Source: JANSWP01 sp041941305 (lineage in GTDB: Bacteria > Bacteroidota > Bacteroidia > Chitinophagales > Saprospiraceae). Taken from it: a stretch of DNA of 64,000 bases. The notes beneath the pieces are model-generated. The model was not told the origin of the DNA and did no database searches. It saw only the letters and a list, made by a program, of their open reading frames with translations. The position numbers and the translations under genes are program-made. Where the stretch lies: assembly GCA_041941305.1 (NCBI GenBank), contig JBGTQJ010000046.1, positions 6,441-70,440 on the forward strand, in the 5' to 3' direction. Shown here piece by piece: positions 55,994 to 64,000 of this stretch. The first letter of the stretch is position 1; each line of letters opens with the position of its first letter.

Positions 55994-56731
55994 ATGAAAA
56001 ACTGGTTATTTGTGATTTTGATATTTTCAGTATCAGTAGTATTATTTGGAATCAACCTAATATCAGATATTAGAGAAAAATATTTAGAAATTAAATTTGA
56101 TTTAATTTCTAACAACCCAAGAATTGAGAGTCAAGAGGAAGTTGAAAGAGTATTGAATTCATATCGTATTTTGGATTATAGAGAGATAGAAGAAGGATAT
56201 AAAGAGTGGACAAAGTCAGATGAACCTAAATATAAAAACATCCTAAGAAATAGTAAGTACAGAGTAATACGTCAAAACGACTTTTTCAGAAAGATTGTTG
56301 GAGATTTTAGAGTTAAAGATTTTATCTGTAGGGATTCGATTTATAGAAAATGCTTGTTTGATAAACGAAAGGATTATTATTGGCTAATTGACGAAAAACT
56401 TGCAATTGCGGTTTTTAAACTACAACGATCATTAAAAGAAAAGGGGTATAACCCAGATGGCTTTTGGATTAGATATGGTCATAGACATCCCAAGAAAAAT
56501 GAAGAAGTAGAGGGCGCTGGTTCAAGTAAGCATATAAAAGGAGAGGCAATAGATATGGTAATAGGAGATATTAACAGAGATGGAAAATATACAGAAAAAG
56601 ATAAGGAAATTGTACTAGAAATCTCAGAAAAAGAAATTATAGGCAATAAGGGAGGAATTGGAAGATACCCAGGAACGAGAACAATTCATATAGATACAAG
56701 AGGAAAAAGAGCAAGATGGGATTCATACTAA
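55994..56731 (+). CDS. M15-like zinc peptidase with one membrane anchor
   Basis: A 245-residue protein. I start at 55994, where AAAGGA precedes ATG by 4 nt, not at the TTG at 55973. Residues 1-22 are a signal anchor (MKNWLFVILIFSVSVVLFG). The C-terminal half has the M15 signature: SSKHIKGEAIDM gives the S-x-H-x3-G-x-A-x-D zinc and catalytic set, and the second His is in TIHIDTRG. Between them lies an EF-hand-like calcium loop (DINRDGKYTEKDKE), as in M15 endolysins such as that of phage T5. The fold acts on peptidoglycan peptide bonds. Its role here (cell wall remodelling or competition) is not known. The second copy of the 180-bp repeat follows 20 nt after the stop. Confidence 0.8.
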   Translation: MKNWLFVILIFSVSVVLFGINLISDIREKYLEIKFDLISNNPRIESQEEVERVLNSYRILDYREIEEGYKEWTKSDEPKYKNILRNSKYRVIRQNDFFRKIVGDFRVKDFICRDSIYRKCLFDKRKDYYWLIDEKLAIAVFKLQRSLKEKGYNPDGFWIRYGHRHPKKNEEVEGAGSSKHIKGEAIDMVIGDINRDGKYTEKDKEIVLEISEKEIIGNKGGIGRYPGTRTIHIDTRGKRARWDSY

Positions 56732-56750
56732 AAAAAATAAAGAAAGCTGC

Positions 56751-56944
56751 ACCCAATAAATAGCGAGTTATACGAAAGGGCGCGTGGCGCCCCGTTCGAT
56801 ATAACTGGTCGTTGAACGAAGACCGTCCCTTTGAAAAAACGGTGGATTTGGAATAAATTCCGACCCATCTATGGGTGAAAGCAAGTAAAATTTGGTGTTT
56901 ATCTGAAGAGTGTAGAGTCAGTCGAGAGGCGGTTTTTTTTTGTT
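56751..56944. repeat. two-copy repeat of about 180 bp, copy B
   Basis: The second copy of the repeat at 54911. It contains a much better dyad (56766-56806): AGTTAT/ATAACT, CGAA/TTCG and GGGCGC/GCGCCC around GTG. A T run (56933-56941) follows GTCAGTCG near the right end, as in copy A. The rest of 56732-57059 has no gene. It directly follows the M15-like gene. Confidence 0.82.
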
Positions 56945-57059
56945 TATGGAGGTTGGTTGATTTTGGGAATTAAAAACGGTGCTTCAGATTTTCAAAATTC
57001 GTTTTGGATTTTTTAACAGGATTGATATTCATATTTGCCGCCCTAAAAAATAAAAAGTC

Positions 57060-59864
57060 ATGCTTAAAAAATTATTGCTCCTATTTGCGCTTTGTGCGCT
57101 GAACAAAGCGCAGGCACAAACACCCACTCAATTGACCCATTTTGAGAACAATGCTTTTCATTCTCCCAACACTGAAGTTTTCAAATTTCAAGACCGATTA
57201 TTTTATGCCCTTGAAAATGGTGAGCAGGAAATTGAAATTTGGGAATTTGAGAATCAAGCACTTTCACTGGTTTATACAACGCCATTTCGCTTATGTGATT
57301 TTGATTTGTATTTATGGAGGATTTACGAAAATAAAATCATCATCACCGGTTATGGGTCTTTTCGATTCATCAATTTTTTGACTGGAGTGGAGATTGAGGA
57401 AGTCTTTTCAAATGACTCCTATTTCCGAGCCTCTAAGCCCAATTATAGATTTGATAAAAGTCTGATAAGGTTTAAAACACCTGATCAAGTTGAGCAAGTT
57501 TATGATGTCGAATTAGAAGATTACGTGCCTTTTTTTGAAGAAGGTTTATTGTATAAATCTGCTACATCCTATTATTATGTTGAAGGGACTGGAGGAGATA
57601 AATCTTTTAAAAAACGCCTCTTTTTTGAGACACAAGCCGAAATCATTGCGGATGATTTTTTAGGTTTCTTGAATCTTATTTATAACGACGTCCTATACTT
57701 TTCCGCAGACGGGGTAATTTACAGAGTTGAGGGGGATGTTGTTGATGAGTTTCCGCTTTTTGATGCCTATGTGTCTGAATTGTTTTTAGGGGAAGATGAC
57801 CAATTTTATGCCATAGAATATGCTTCTCCTAATCGATTTTTGCACATCCTGGATGGCGATTTGAACCTTGTTGATTCCAAAGATGTCGGAAACTTCTTTG
57901 GGTACAACATTGATGCAATAAGTGACGATAAGGTATTTTTCAGCTACGAAGATTTTTCTGCCAAGGAATATGTCTTTTGGGATGTTGTGCAGGATACCAT
58001 TATGGAGATAGGGTTCTCCGATTCTGAATTCGTTCATGTAGAAGACAGTTTGATTTTTAATACATTTTGGGATTATGGAAATCCTAAAATGGAGGTTTTG
58101 AATACGCGCACGTTGGCACTCAAAATGATTGAGCTACCACCTTTTGAATTGAATGAGATTGATGAGGGGAAACGGATTTTTAAAAAGGATGGCCGTTATT
58201 TCATGACTTTGTATGATGATGAAAATGGATTTGGTTTTTATGAATATGATTTTCAAACTAATGATATTACTCCAGGTACTGCTTTCCTGCAGAAAAACTA
58301 TGGCGTCGGTCCAAGCATAGAATGTACTGGAGAATGGATATATATTTCTGATTTTGATGAATATTCCCGCCAAATAAAAGTCTACGATCCCGAAGCTGCC
58401 GATGGCATTTATGCGCATGAGATTGAAGCAGGCCTGGATGGAGACATTGCCGCAATTGATGGTAAATTTTATTATTTCCTAGACCATGATTTTGGAGGCA
58501 CTCCGCCTTCAGATTCCAATTATGTGGATTTGGTAGTATTCGACCCGGATTCAAAAACAACAACGACCCTGGTTGAAGCTATCTCTTATACAGCTCATTT
58601 GGACTATTCAAGGTATAAAGTCGGAGGGCGGTATATAATACTGCCTTATCTTTTTGATGCTACTAAATCCGAGGTTTATGACACCGAAAAAAATGTGCGG
58701 TTTCCCATTACCTCTATGCAAAAAGAATTGTTGAGGCGCATCGATAGGATTACCGATAATTACATGTATGCGCACTTTGGGGGGCTTTTTAAAATGGAAA
58801 TTGATGATCCCACAACTGTAGAATTGATACATCCGGATAATACTTCTCAACCACGGGTATTAACAGGAGATGCGGTCGCTTTTGCCGTCAACGATTCCTT
58901 ATTTTATTACGATGGGCAAACTTTGAAAAATTATTTTTTTGATGAGAATATTTCGTTTTTCTATGATTATGTTTCTCCAGATAAGCGTTATATAGCCTAT
59001 AATTTTCTTCAAAACGGCGAACCAGGAATTGTCCTTTATGACCGGGTTCAGGATGTGGCAAAAAAGATCAGGAAAAATGCTTTTGTCTCTTATGCTTTGG
59101 AACTCTATTTTAGTAATGACTATCTTTTTCACTTTGATCGAATCAACGACCAGGAATATAATCTGTTCTCCTATCACCTGGAAACCGAAGCTGTAGATAG
59201 TGTAATAGTTACTTCCCACTGGATTTTGTCGCTCTACGATGGAGAACTGCACATCGAAAACCCGGAAGCGGCCACGATTTCTATCTTTAATTATGATTTG
59301 GACTTAATAGAGGTTGTACCATCTGATGGCTTATTCAATGTTTATAACAACATAAATTTACCCAGACAAAAGGCTTTGGTCAACCCTAGAGTGATTTACT
59401 CCTATCGCTCTCATGGTAGTTCAAATTTTATTCATACCCGAATTAATTTGTACGATGCTGAAGAGCGCACTGTTTCCTCTTATTTTGATTGTGAATCGGG
59501 ACTGCAATTACATGATTTTGAACAAAAGGATTCTATCCTCTATTGTTTGGCATCCAATGATGATGAGGGGCATCAGGTTTATAAAATTGATATTGAGAAC
59601 TATGTGACGAATGTAAAAGAAGCTCCTCAGGTTATAGCATTTGCTGAATTGGAATTATTCCCGAATCCGACAGCAGATGCTTTACACTTCAATAAAAAAT
59701 ATGACCATATTTGTATTTACAATGCTGCCGGACAGCTTGTATTTTATAAAAAAGAATCAACAGATAGATTGAAAATCAATCACTTGTCGAGTGGTTTGTA
59801 TTTTGTGAAAGCAATGTATCAAAATGAATTTTACAATGGGAAGTTTGTTGTGGAAAGGGAGTGA
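57060..59864 (+). CDS. Large secreted T9SS protein of unknown function
   Basis: A 934-residue protein with a signal peptide (MLKKLLLLFALCALNKAQAQ). The body is a long series of strand-rich units with aromatic and acidic residues (QEIEIWEFENQALSLVYT, NDVLYFSADGVIYRVEGD), as in large beta-propeller-like surface proteins, but no clear family is recognised. The C-terminal 85 residues are a T9SS sorting domain (LELFPNPTADALHF, then IYNAAGQLVFY, LSSGLYFVKAMYQ, KFVVER). It begins 115 nt after repeat copy B and could be part of a later insertion or of the native chromosome. No neighbour suggests a partner. Confidence 0.78.
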   Translation: MLKKLLLLFALCALNKAQAQTPTQLTHFENNAFHSPNTEVFKFQDRLFYALENGEQEIEIWEFENQALSLVYTTPFRLCDFDLYLWRIYENKIIITGYGSFRFINFLTGVEIEEVFSNDSYFRASKPNYRFDKSLIRFKTPDQVEQVYDVELEDYVPFFEEGLLYKSATSYYYVEGTGGDKSFKKRLFFETQAEIIADDFLGFLNLIYNDVLYFSADGVIYRVEGDVVDEFPLFDAYVSELFLGEDDQFYAIEYASPNRFLHILDGDLNLVDSKDVGNFFGYNIDAISDDKVFFSYEDFSAKEYVFWDVVQDTIMEIGFSDSEFVHVEDSLIFNTFWDYGNPKMEVLNTRTLALKMIELPPFELNEIDEGKRIFKKDGRYFMTLYDDENGFGFYEYDFQTNDITPGTAFLQKNYGVGPSIECTGEWIYISDFDEYSRQIKVYDPEAADGIYAHEIEAGLDGDIAAIDGKFYYFLDHDFGGTPPSDSNYVDLVVFDPDSKTTTTLVEAISYTAHLDYSRYKVGGRYIILPYLFDATKSEVYDTEKNVRFPITSMQKELLRRIDRITDNYMYAHFGGLFKMEIDDPTTVELIHPDNTSQPRVLTGDAVAFAVNDSLFYYDGQTLKNYFFDENISFFYDYVSPDKRYIAYNFLQNGEPGIVLYDRVQDVAKKIRKNAFVSYALELYFSNDYLFHFDRINDQEYNLFSYHLETEAVDSVIVTSHWILSLYDGELHIENPEAATISIFNYDLDLIEVVPSDGLFNVYNNINLPRQKALVNPRVIYSYRSHGSSNFIHTRINLYDAEERTVSSYFDCESGLQLHDFEQKDSILYCLASNDDEGHQVYKIDIENYVTNVKEAPQVIAFAELELFPNPTADALHFNKKYDHICIYNAAGQLVFYKKESTDRLKINHLSSGLYFVKAMYQNEFYNGKFVVERE

Positions 59865-60277
59865 TAAATTTTGATTCATTTCTTATTAGAACTTCCAGCT
59901 GGTGTGGTATCTGTTTTTAATCCCAATAAAGAACCTCAGTTTGGTTTTTTCCTTGATTTTTGAGAGAAACAACCTCTTAAAGAGTCAATAAGTTTTTCAA
60001 CTATAAAATTTGGAGAAGCTGACATATTTGAATGCCTACTTATTTTTTTGAGACCACTGGGTACACCTTCCTTTTTTTAAACACAACTACTAAACAGCCC
60101 TTTAAGTCCAAAGGACCATTCCTACAAAAACACCTACAAAATGATTCTACACTATACCTACCTAATTCTTAACACTGCCTTTTTTTGTCAAAAATGCTAG
60201 TGATTGGAATCCATTTATCGATCCGGCCAATAGCTGTGCAAGGAAATGCAATTTGAAAACCTTATAAAACTAGAATC
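59865..60277. other. 413 bp gene-free stretch
   Basis: AT-rich sequence with stop codons in all frames. Several runs of T and A are present. I see no repeat, no RNA structure and no promoter that I would support, except that the 3' half must contain the promoter of the next gene. Confidence 0.5.
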
Positions 60278-61999
60278 ATGAGACTTATCCCTAATTTTTT
60301 CGTTTCTATTTTGGCATTTTTTTCATTCCTAATATCAATTGAAGCCCAAAGTATTCATATACAAACGACCTATGAAAACAACGCATTGAAAAGTGCTTTT
60401 ATCACTTGTCCTGGTTATGATGGTTATCCGGCTGCAACCCTGGAAATTAATGAATACACCCAAATGTCTACCCAAGAGGCAAAGAATTTTTACCTGAATA
60501 TTGAAAGACTCAAAAAGAAATATGGATTACGCGTAAGTTCAAGAACCAATAAAAGAAGTGGCTCCAAAACAATTGAAAGAGTAGATGGAACTATATCTGG
60601 GCATTTGGATGGAACTGGTCATGCCTTATGTCAGTTCATTCATTTACTTGCGGAACGTGAAAATCAGAATATTGCTATCAGCCCTCATGCATATGGAGGA
60701 GTTAACCGAGGAAATGGTGGTGGGAATAAGAGAAATCAAAAAGTAGTCAAAAAAGACCCTTCCAAATTCTCGATAGAAACCGAAGTTGAAAATACAAAAC
60801 TGACAAAATACATTATTTACTGTCCACCTTTTAATGGACTAAAGGCACGTACCTTCGATTTTAATAAACTTAAAGCCCCATTAACTAAAGAACAGGAAGC
60901 CATTTTGAAAGAAATATTTAAACTGGAAGGACAGTATCAAAGCAAGTACGGAAAACGTGTCATTACAGGAAAGCTCCCTGACCCCAATAAAGGTGTAATT
61001 GATTATGTAGACACCTTTTGTCAGGGGCCAATGGATGCAACCGCTAAACGAATTTGCCAACTCTATCAAAAGTTGTTCAAGATTGAAAAAGCAAAGAATA
61101 AGTCCAATGTTTCCTTCGAAATGGTAAAACCAGATCATACTTATAAAAGAGATCCGAGTAAATTGTCCATTAGAACCCAAATGGACGACGAGGGAGGTAT
61201 GAAGGAATGGATTGTTTCGTGTCCCAGTTGTTTCGGATTTCCTGCCGTTTCAGTTGACATTCGTAAAATGCCTTCGATTACAGAAAAACAGTCAATGGAA
61301 CTTAATAATTTGATCAACCAATTTGAAAATAAGAATGGGATTAGCTATAGTATACCTAACTATGGTCGAAAAGGAGGAAATGATTTTGTGAAAGAGACCT
61401 TCTCCCAGGGGCCAATGGATGCACTTGCCAAAAGGATTTGTCAATTTATCCATAAACTGATCCAAGAGGAAAAAGATGCTGCAGTTAACAAAAATACGAA
61501 TAGAAAGGGAAGAGGGAAGGCAGATCCTGGCCCGCATGATGACAATCCAAAGGTAGACCCTAAGATGGGTCATGATGATAATAAAGGACAGGGAGATGTA
61601 AATGTCGACTTGCCAAATCCTATGCATAAAGGTGACAAGTACATAAAAGTGAAAAGTTTTAACGGACAGCCTATTACAGGTTGGATACTTGTACAAAGTA
61701 CCAAATGGAGTGGATATAACGGGATCACTGAATTGTCCTTTACTAAATATGTAGATGGGAGTTCACCAACATTTTCTGATGCCTTTAGGAATGGGAATTT
61801 TTTTCCTGTGGTCGTAGTTGTAGAGGCAAGGTCCTCTCACAGTTCAAATTCACCGTCCTATAACACCTATGAATTGATGGATGTAACGGTTGTCAGCCTC
61901 ACCATTCAGGAAAATAGGAATCATGGAGCAGGAGGTGCTCCAATGGAAACAATTAAGGTTTCTTTCGGTGGAATGTCTGTTAAAACTGCAGGGAATTGA
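60278..61999 (+). CDS. Secreted protein with three unknown repeats and a C-terminal Hcp-like domain
   Basis: A 573-residue protein with a signal peptide (MRLIPNFFVSILAFFSFLIS). Residues about 25-150, 155-285 and 285-410 are three related repeats. Each has a CPxx(F/Y/C)xG motif (CPGYDGYPA, CPPFNGLKA, CPSCFGFPA) and an end motif (GTGHALCQFIHLL, GPMDATAKRICQLYQKL, GPMDALAKRICQFIHKL). A charged linker follows (about 410-450, Asp/Gly/Lys-rich). Residues about 450-573 resemble the tube protein Hcp of type VI secretion: FNGQPITGWILVQSTKWSG, then LSFTKYVDGSSPTFSDAFRN, FFPVVVVVEA, YELMDVTVVSLTI and ETIKVSFGGMSVKT. No other T6SS gene is in the window and Hcp normally lacks a signal peptide. Function unknown. 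Confidence 0.72.
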   Translation: MRLIPNFFVSILAFFSFLISIEAQSIHIQTTYENNALKSAFITCPGYDGYPAATLEINEYTQMSTQEAKNFYLNIERLKKKYGLRVSSRTNKRSGSKTIERVDGTISGHLDGTGHALCQFIHLLAERENQNIAISPHAYGGVNRGNGGGNKRNQKVVKKDPSKFSIETEVENTKLTKYIIYCPPFNGLKARTFDFNKLKAPLTKEQEAILKEIFKLEGQYQSKYGKRVITGKLPDPNKGVIDYVDTFCQGPMDATAKRICQLYQKLFKIEKAKNKSNVSFEMVKPDHTYKRDPSKLSIRTQMDDEGGMKEWIVSCPSCFGFPAVSVDIRKMPSITEKQSMELNNLINQFENKNGISYSIPNYGRKGGNDFVKETFSQGPMDALAKRICQFIHKLIQEEKDAAVNKNTNRKGRGKADPGPHDDNPKVDPKMGHDDNKGQGDVNVDLPNPMHKGDKYIKVKSFNGQPITGWILVQSTKWSGYNGITELSFTKYVDGSSPTFSDAFRNGNFFPVVVVVEARSSHSSNSPSYNTYELMDVTVVSLTIQENRNHGAGGAPMETIKVSFGGMSVKTAGN

Positions 62000-62037
62000 A
62001 TTGTAGATAAATAGTATAGGGTTGAAGGTTTTATTTT

Positions 62038-62209
62038 AACGTGAGGTTTGAGTTCAATAAAATATATTTTTAAAGACTTATCGTCAAAACCTGTTAGGTT
62101 GTACTAAGGAATAAGCAGGAAAGGTAAAAAAGCTAGGAGTCCTCTTGCTTTATTTCAAACTGACAGGTTATCCAAAAGTAGATTTTCTGCTAACTCAAAC
62201 CTCACGTTA
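62038..62209. repeat. two-copy intergenic element, copy B, with 18-bp terminal inverted repeats
   Basis: Perfect 18-nt arms (TAACGTGAGGTTTGAGTT at 62038-62055 and its complement at 62192-62209) enclose a core from 62070 to 62175 similar to 20040-20160. The core again has AACCTGT able to pair with ACAGGTT. It fills the gap between two convergent genes, ending at the stop of the TPR gene. It may be a mobile palindromic element or a structured RNA; the terminal repeats favour the former. Confidence 0.6.
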
Positions 62210-63265
62210 TTATAGCTCTAGGTTAGCAATTAAAGTATTTGCCTTATCCTGATAAGGGGAATCTTCATCTTCCGCAATTTCATGAAAAAGCCTGATGGCA
62301 TTTTCCCACTCTTTCTTCACTTTGAGTTGACTTAAAGCCAGGTACCATTTTGCTTCTTTTTCCCAATCAGAGGGATTGTTTAGTAGATCCATATATAGAT
62401 GCATCGCTTTATTGGAGTCTCCTGTTTGCAATAAAGTAATGCCGAAATAGAATTTGGCATCGGTGTCATCAGGAAAATTTGTAAGATGGTTTTGGAGCAA
62501 TTGCCTTGCTTGATGATAGTCTCCGGATTCGTAAAAAAGGAATGCTTCCAATAATTGATCTCTGCGCTGTTTATCAGGTGTTCCCATACCTGGAGAATCT
62601 AAATCATCTATGATGAGGGCAAATTTTGTCTGTTCTGGTTGAAAATAATTTGCAAAAAGTTGATCATATTGATTGGGACGGATAAGGTAAAAAACCGAAG
62701 CAGCAATTAAAAGTAGGACGCTGGCTGCTATGGCTAAGCGCCTGGAATGCATCATTGGGATAATCCTGGCAGTAGGATTTTGGGTGATATTTGCTTTCTG
62801 TGCTTCCTGCTTTTCTTCGGTTTCAAAAAAGCCTTCCTTTTCTAGTTTTGCTTTAATATCCAGAATTTTTGATTCCTCTGTTTCATTGCCAAATTTGGAA
62901 ATTCCTTTTAACAAATCTTTTTGAAATGCCACTTCTTTAGAGAAGGCTTCATCCTTGGCTAGTCTATCATTAAAGCGATCAACTAAAGATGGACTTAAGT
63001 CGCCGGAAAGGAATTGCCTGATGTGTTCTTCATTTAAAAAAAACCCTTCCTGATCCAATTGATTTTCAATTTGATAGAGTACATTCTCTAAACTATTATT
63101 ACCAAACAATTGAATCCCTAAAAGTAAATCTCGTCGAATCTGAACCCTTTTATCGAGTTCATTATCAGCCTTAATCTCTTCTTCAAATTGATTAAGTTCC
63201 TCTTCTTTCATCTCTCCATTTATATATTTATCTATCTGTTCAGTTTTGTAAAGCTCCTGATCCAT
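62210..63265 (-). CDS. Single-pass TPR membrane protein, probable anti-sigma factor with duplicated N-terminal domain
   Basis: A 351-residue protein. Residues 1-150 are cytoplasmic and hold two related units: about 9-75 (YINGEMKEEELNQFEEE, LLLGIQLFGN, DQEGFF) and about 79-147 (FLSGDLSPSLVDRFND, LLKGISKFGN, EKEGFF), suggesting duplication. Residues 177-195 are one membrane helix (LAIAASVLLLIAASVFYLI). Residues about 235-351 are periplasmic TPR repeats (YFGITLLQTGDSNKAMHLYM, WYLALSQLKVKKEWENAIRL). It lies 12 nt downstream of the sigma-factor gene, so translational coupling is likely. The same architecture is at 42741. Sequestration of the sigma factor is inferred. Confidence 0.77.
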   Translation of the reverse strand: MDQELYKTEQIDKYINGEMKEEELNQFEEEIKADNELDKRVQIRRDLLLGIQLFGNNSLENVLYQIENQLDQEGFFLNEEHIRQFLSGDLSPSLVDRFNDRLAKDEAFSKEVAFQKDLLKGISKFGNETEESKILDIKAKLEKEGFFETEEKQEAQKANITQNPTARIIPMMHSRRLAIAASVLLLIAASVFYLIRPNQYDQLFANYFQPEQTKFALIIDDLDSPGMGTPDKQRRDQLLEAFLFYESGDYHQARQLLQNHLTNFPDDTDAKFYFGITLLQTGDSNKAMHLYMDLLNNPSDWEKEAKWYLALSQLKVKKEWENAIRLFHEIAEDEDSPYQDKANTLIANLEL

Positions 63266-63277
63266 ATTTGGGTTCTT

Positions 63278-63862
63278 TTAATAATCTTTAAATATTTGAT
63301 GTTCTTTGATCATTTTTTCAAAGCTATTCATACATCGGTGTTTTTTTATCCTTACAAATTCATATGTATAATTCAACTTTTGGGCGATTTCCTTTAAATT
63401 TAATTTCTTAAAGTAAAAGGAAACTATTAGCTCCCGACAAATTTCGTGGTCCCAATTTTCGAGTAGTTTGCAGATGGTATGGTGCCTGTCTTCATATTCT
63501 TTTTGCAGTATTGTATTATGCTCATCTATTAAAATATAATTCTCATTTGTTTCATCTATGTCGAAAGTGACTCGCCCTTTTTTCTTTAGTTTATTTAACC
63601 ATTGAAACCTGCATATGGAATAAAGATATACGCAACATTTTGCAGTCAAAGTAAAATCAGGTTTTCGAATATTTTTGATCAAAACCAAAATTGAATCATG
63701 AAAAATGTCTTTTGCGTCTTCTTCAGTGCCGTTATTGGTTCTAATGAAATGAGAAATCCCTTTGTAACAACAACGGTAAAGCAATTCATACGCTTTGGAA
63801 TCTCCATTTCGCAGTCCATTGACCATTGCTTTTTCATCGGAACAATCTGTTGGTTTATTCAT
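63278..63862 (-). CDS. ECF-type sigma-70 family RNA polymerase sigma factor
   Basis: A 194-residue two-domain sigma factor. Region 2 is about residues 20-100 (LLYRCCYKGISHFIRTNN, TEEDAKDIFHDSILVLIKNI, VYLYSICRFQWLNKLKKKG). Region 4 is about 135-185, with LNLKEIAQKLNYTYEFVRIK as the helix-turn-helix. It shares layout with the first sigma factor at 43602, but sequence similarity is limited. The TPR membrane-protein gene follows 12 nt later, and a divergent frame starts at 63993, as at the CHAT locus. It probably senses a surface signal. Confidence 0.88.
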   Translation of the reverse strand: MNKPTDCSDEKAMVNGLRNGDSKAYELLYRCCYKGISHFIRTNNGTEEDAKDIFHDSILVLIKNIRKPDFTLTAKCCVYLYSICRFQWLNKLKKKGRVTFDIDETNENYILIDEHNTILQKEYEDRHHTICKLLENWDHEICRELIVSFYFKKLNLKEIAQKLNYTYEFVRIKKHRCMNSFEKMIKEHQIFKDY

Positions 63863-63992
63863 ATATCAATTTGATATTAATAATGTTATCAAAATCTTAA
63901 AAAAAAATCAAATTAGAATGTTTAAATTGTAACTAAGGATCGTTAAAAAAATAGATTCGGCAAATTTGATGAGGTTATTTTGAGCTAAGACG

Positions 63993-64000
63993 ATGAAAAA
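63993..64000 (+). CDS. possible start of a divergent gene (partial)
   Basis: ATG at 63993 followed by AAAAA opens a plus-strand frame (Met-Lys) at the very end of the window. A start 131 bp divergent from a sigma factor is the layout seen at 44441. By analogy it could encode a TPR-CHAT protein, but only two codons are visible. Confidence 0.25.

Noticed and set aside
54911..56944. Integron attC sites
   Set aside because: The dyads have TATAACT-like arms, but I could not find proper RYYYAAC and GTTRRRY ends or an integron integrase; the nearby recombinase is a broken non-integron type.
60278..61999. Complete type VI secretion locus
   Set aside because: Only one Hcp-like domain is present, on a protein with a signal peptide, and no sheath, VgrG or ATPase gene is in the window.

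Overview
The window looks like a chromosome segment of a Bacteroidota bacterium, most likely a Saprospiria or Lewinella-type marine gliding lineage. The evidence is an AT-rich genome, few Shine-Dalgarno sites, several secreted proteins ending in type IX secretion (T9SS) sorting domains, HYR and lamin-tail domains, PadR plus prefix-domain MacB permeases, TPR-CHAT proteins, and sigma factor/TPR membrane protein pairs. No rRNA, tRNA or CRISPR was seen. The genus is an inference.

Layout. 1-749: start of a MacB/FtsX permease and its PadR regulator. 1002-4740: a secreted beta-helix T9SS protein and a secreted protein of unknown role. 4.9-16.0 kb (minus): a polymorphic-toxin operon with a lamin-tail T9SS protein, a 2769-residue RHS protein ending in a GH-E nuclease toxin, and a SUFU-type immunity protein; decayed coding sequence lies downstream. 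16.9-20.7 kb: an M20 amidohydrolase, a Tat-signal NAD-dependent epimerase and a DUF1761 membrane protein. 20.7-38.9 kb (minus): a large efflux locus in the order ABC ATPase, giant ABC permease with an enzyme-like ectodomain, TolC, membrane-fusion lipoprotein, RND pump, four unrelated small genes, an RND pump fused to an ABC ATPase, and a small permease. 39.3-42.7 kb: a class V aminotransferase and a DPP-IV-like peptidase. 42.7-47.3 kb: an ECF sigma factor, a TPR membrane protein and a divergent secreted TPR-CHAT protease. 47.4-51.9 kb: a giant HYR/Calx-beta T9SS protein. 52-57 kb: an accessory patch with small AT-rich genes, an ORF-less group II intron, an integrase remnant, an M15-like peptidase and a two-copy repeat of about 180 bp. 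57.0-64.0 kb: another T9SS protein, a secreted protein with three unknown repeats and a C-terminal Hcp-like domain, and a second sigma factor/TPR membrane protein pair.

How parts may work together. The RHS operon encodes toxin and cognate immunity. The efflux locus joins a tripartite RND pump to two ABC exporters, one physically fused to the second RND subunit. Each sigma factor is followed by a single-pass protein with a cytoplasmic N-terminus and a periplasmic TPR tail. In one module a periplasmic, membrane-anchored CHAT protease is encoded divergently, which suggests (inference) protease-triggered release of the sigma factor.

Non-coding structure is unusually rich. Four intergenic sites share one architecture: a short GC-rich hairpin, a 9-12 nt spacer, then a long palindrome whose sequence differs at each site. 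Other long inverted repeats lie between genes of the efflux locus. A two-copy element of about 110-170 bp lies before the DUF1761 gene and between two convergent genes. These are the least explained features of the window.
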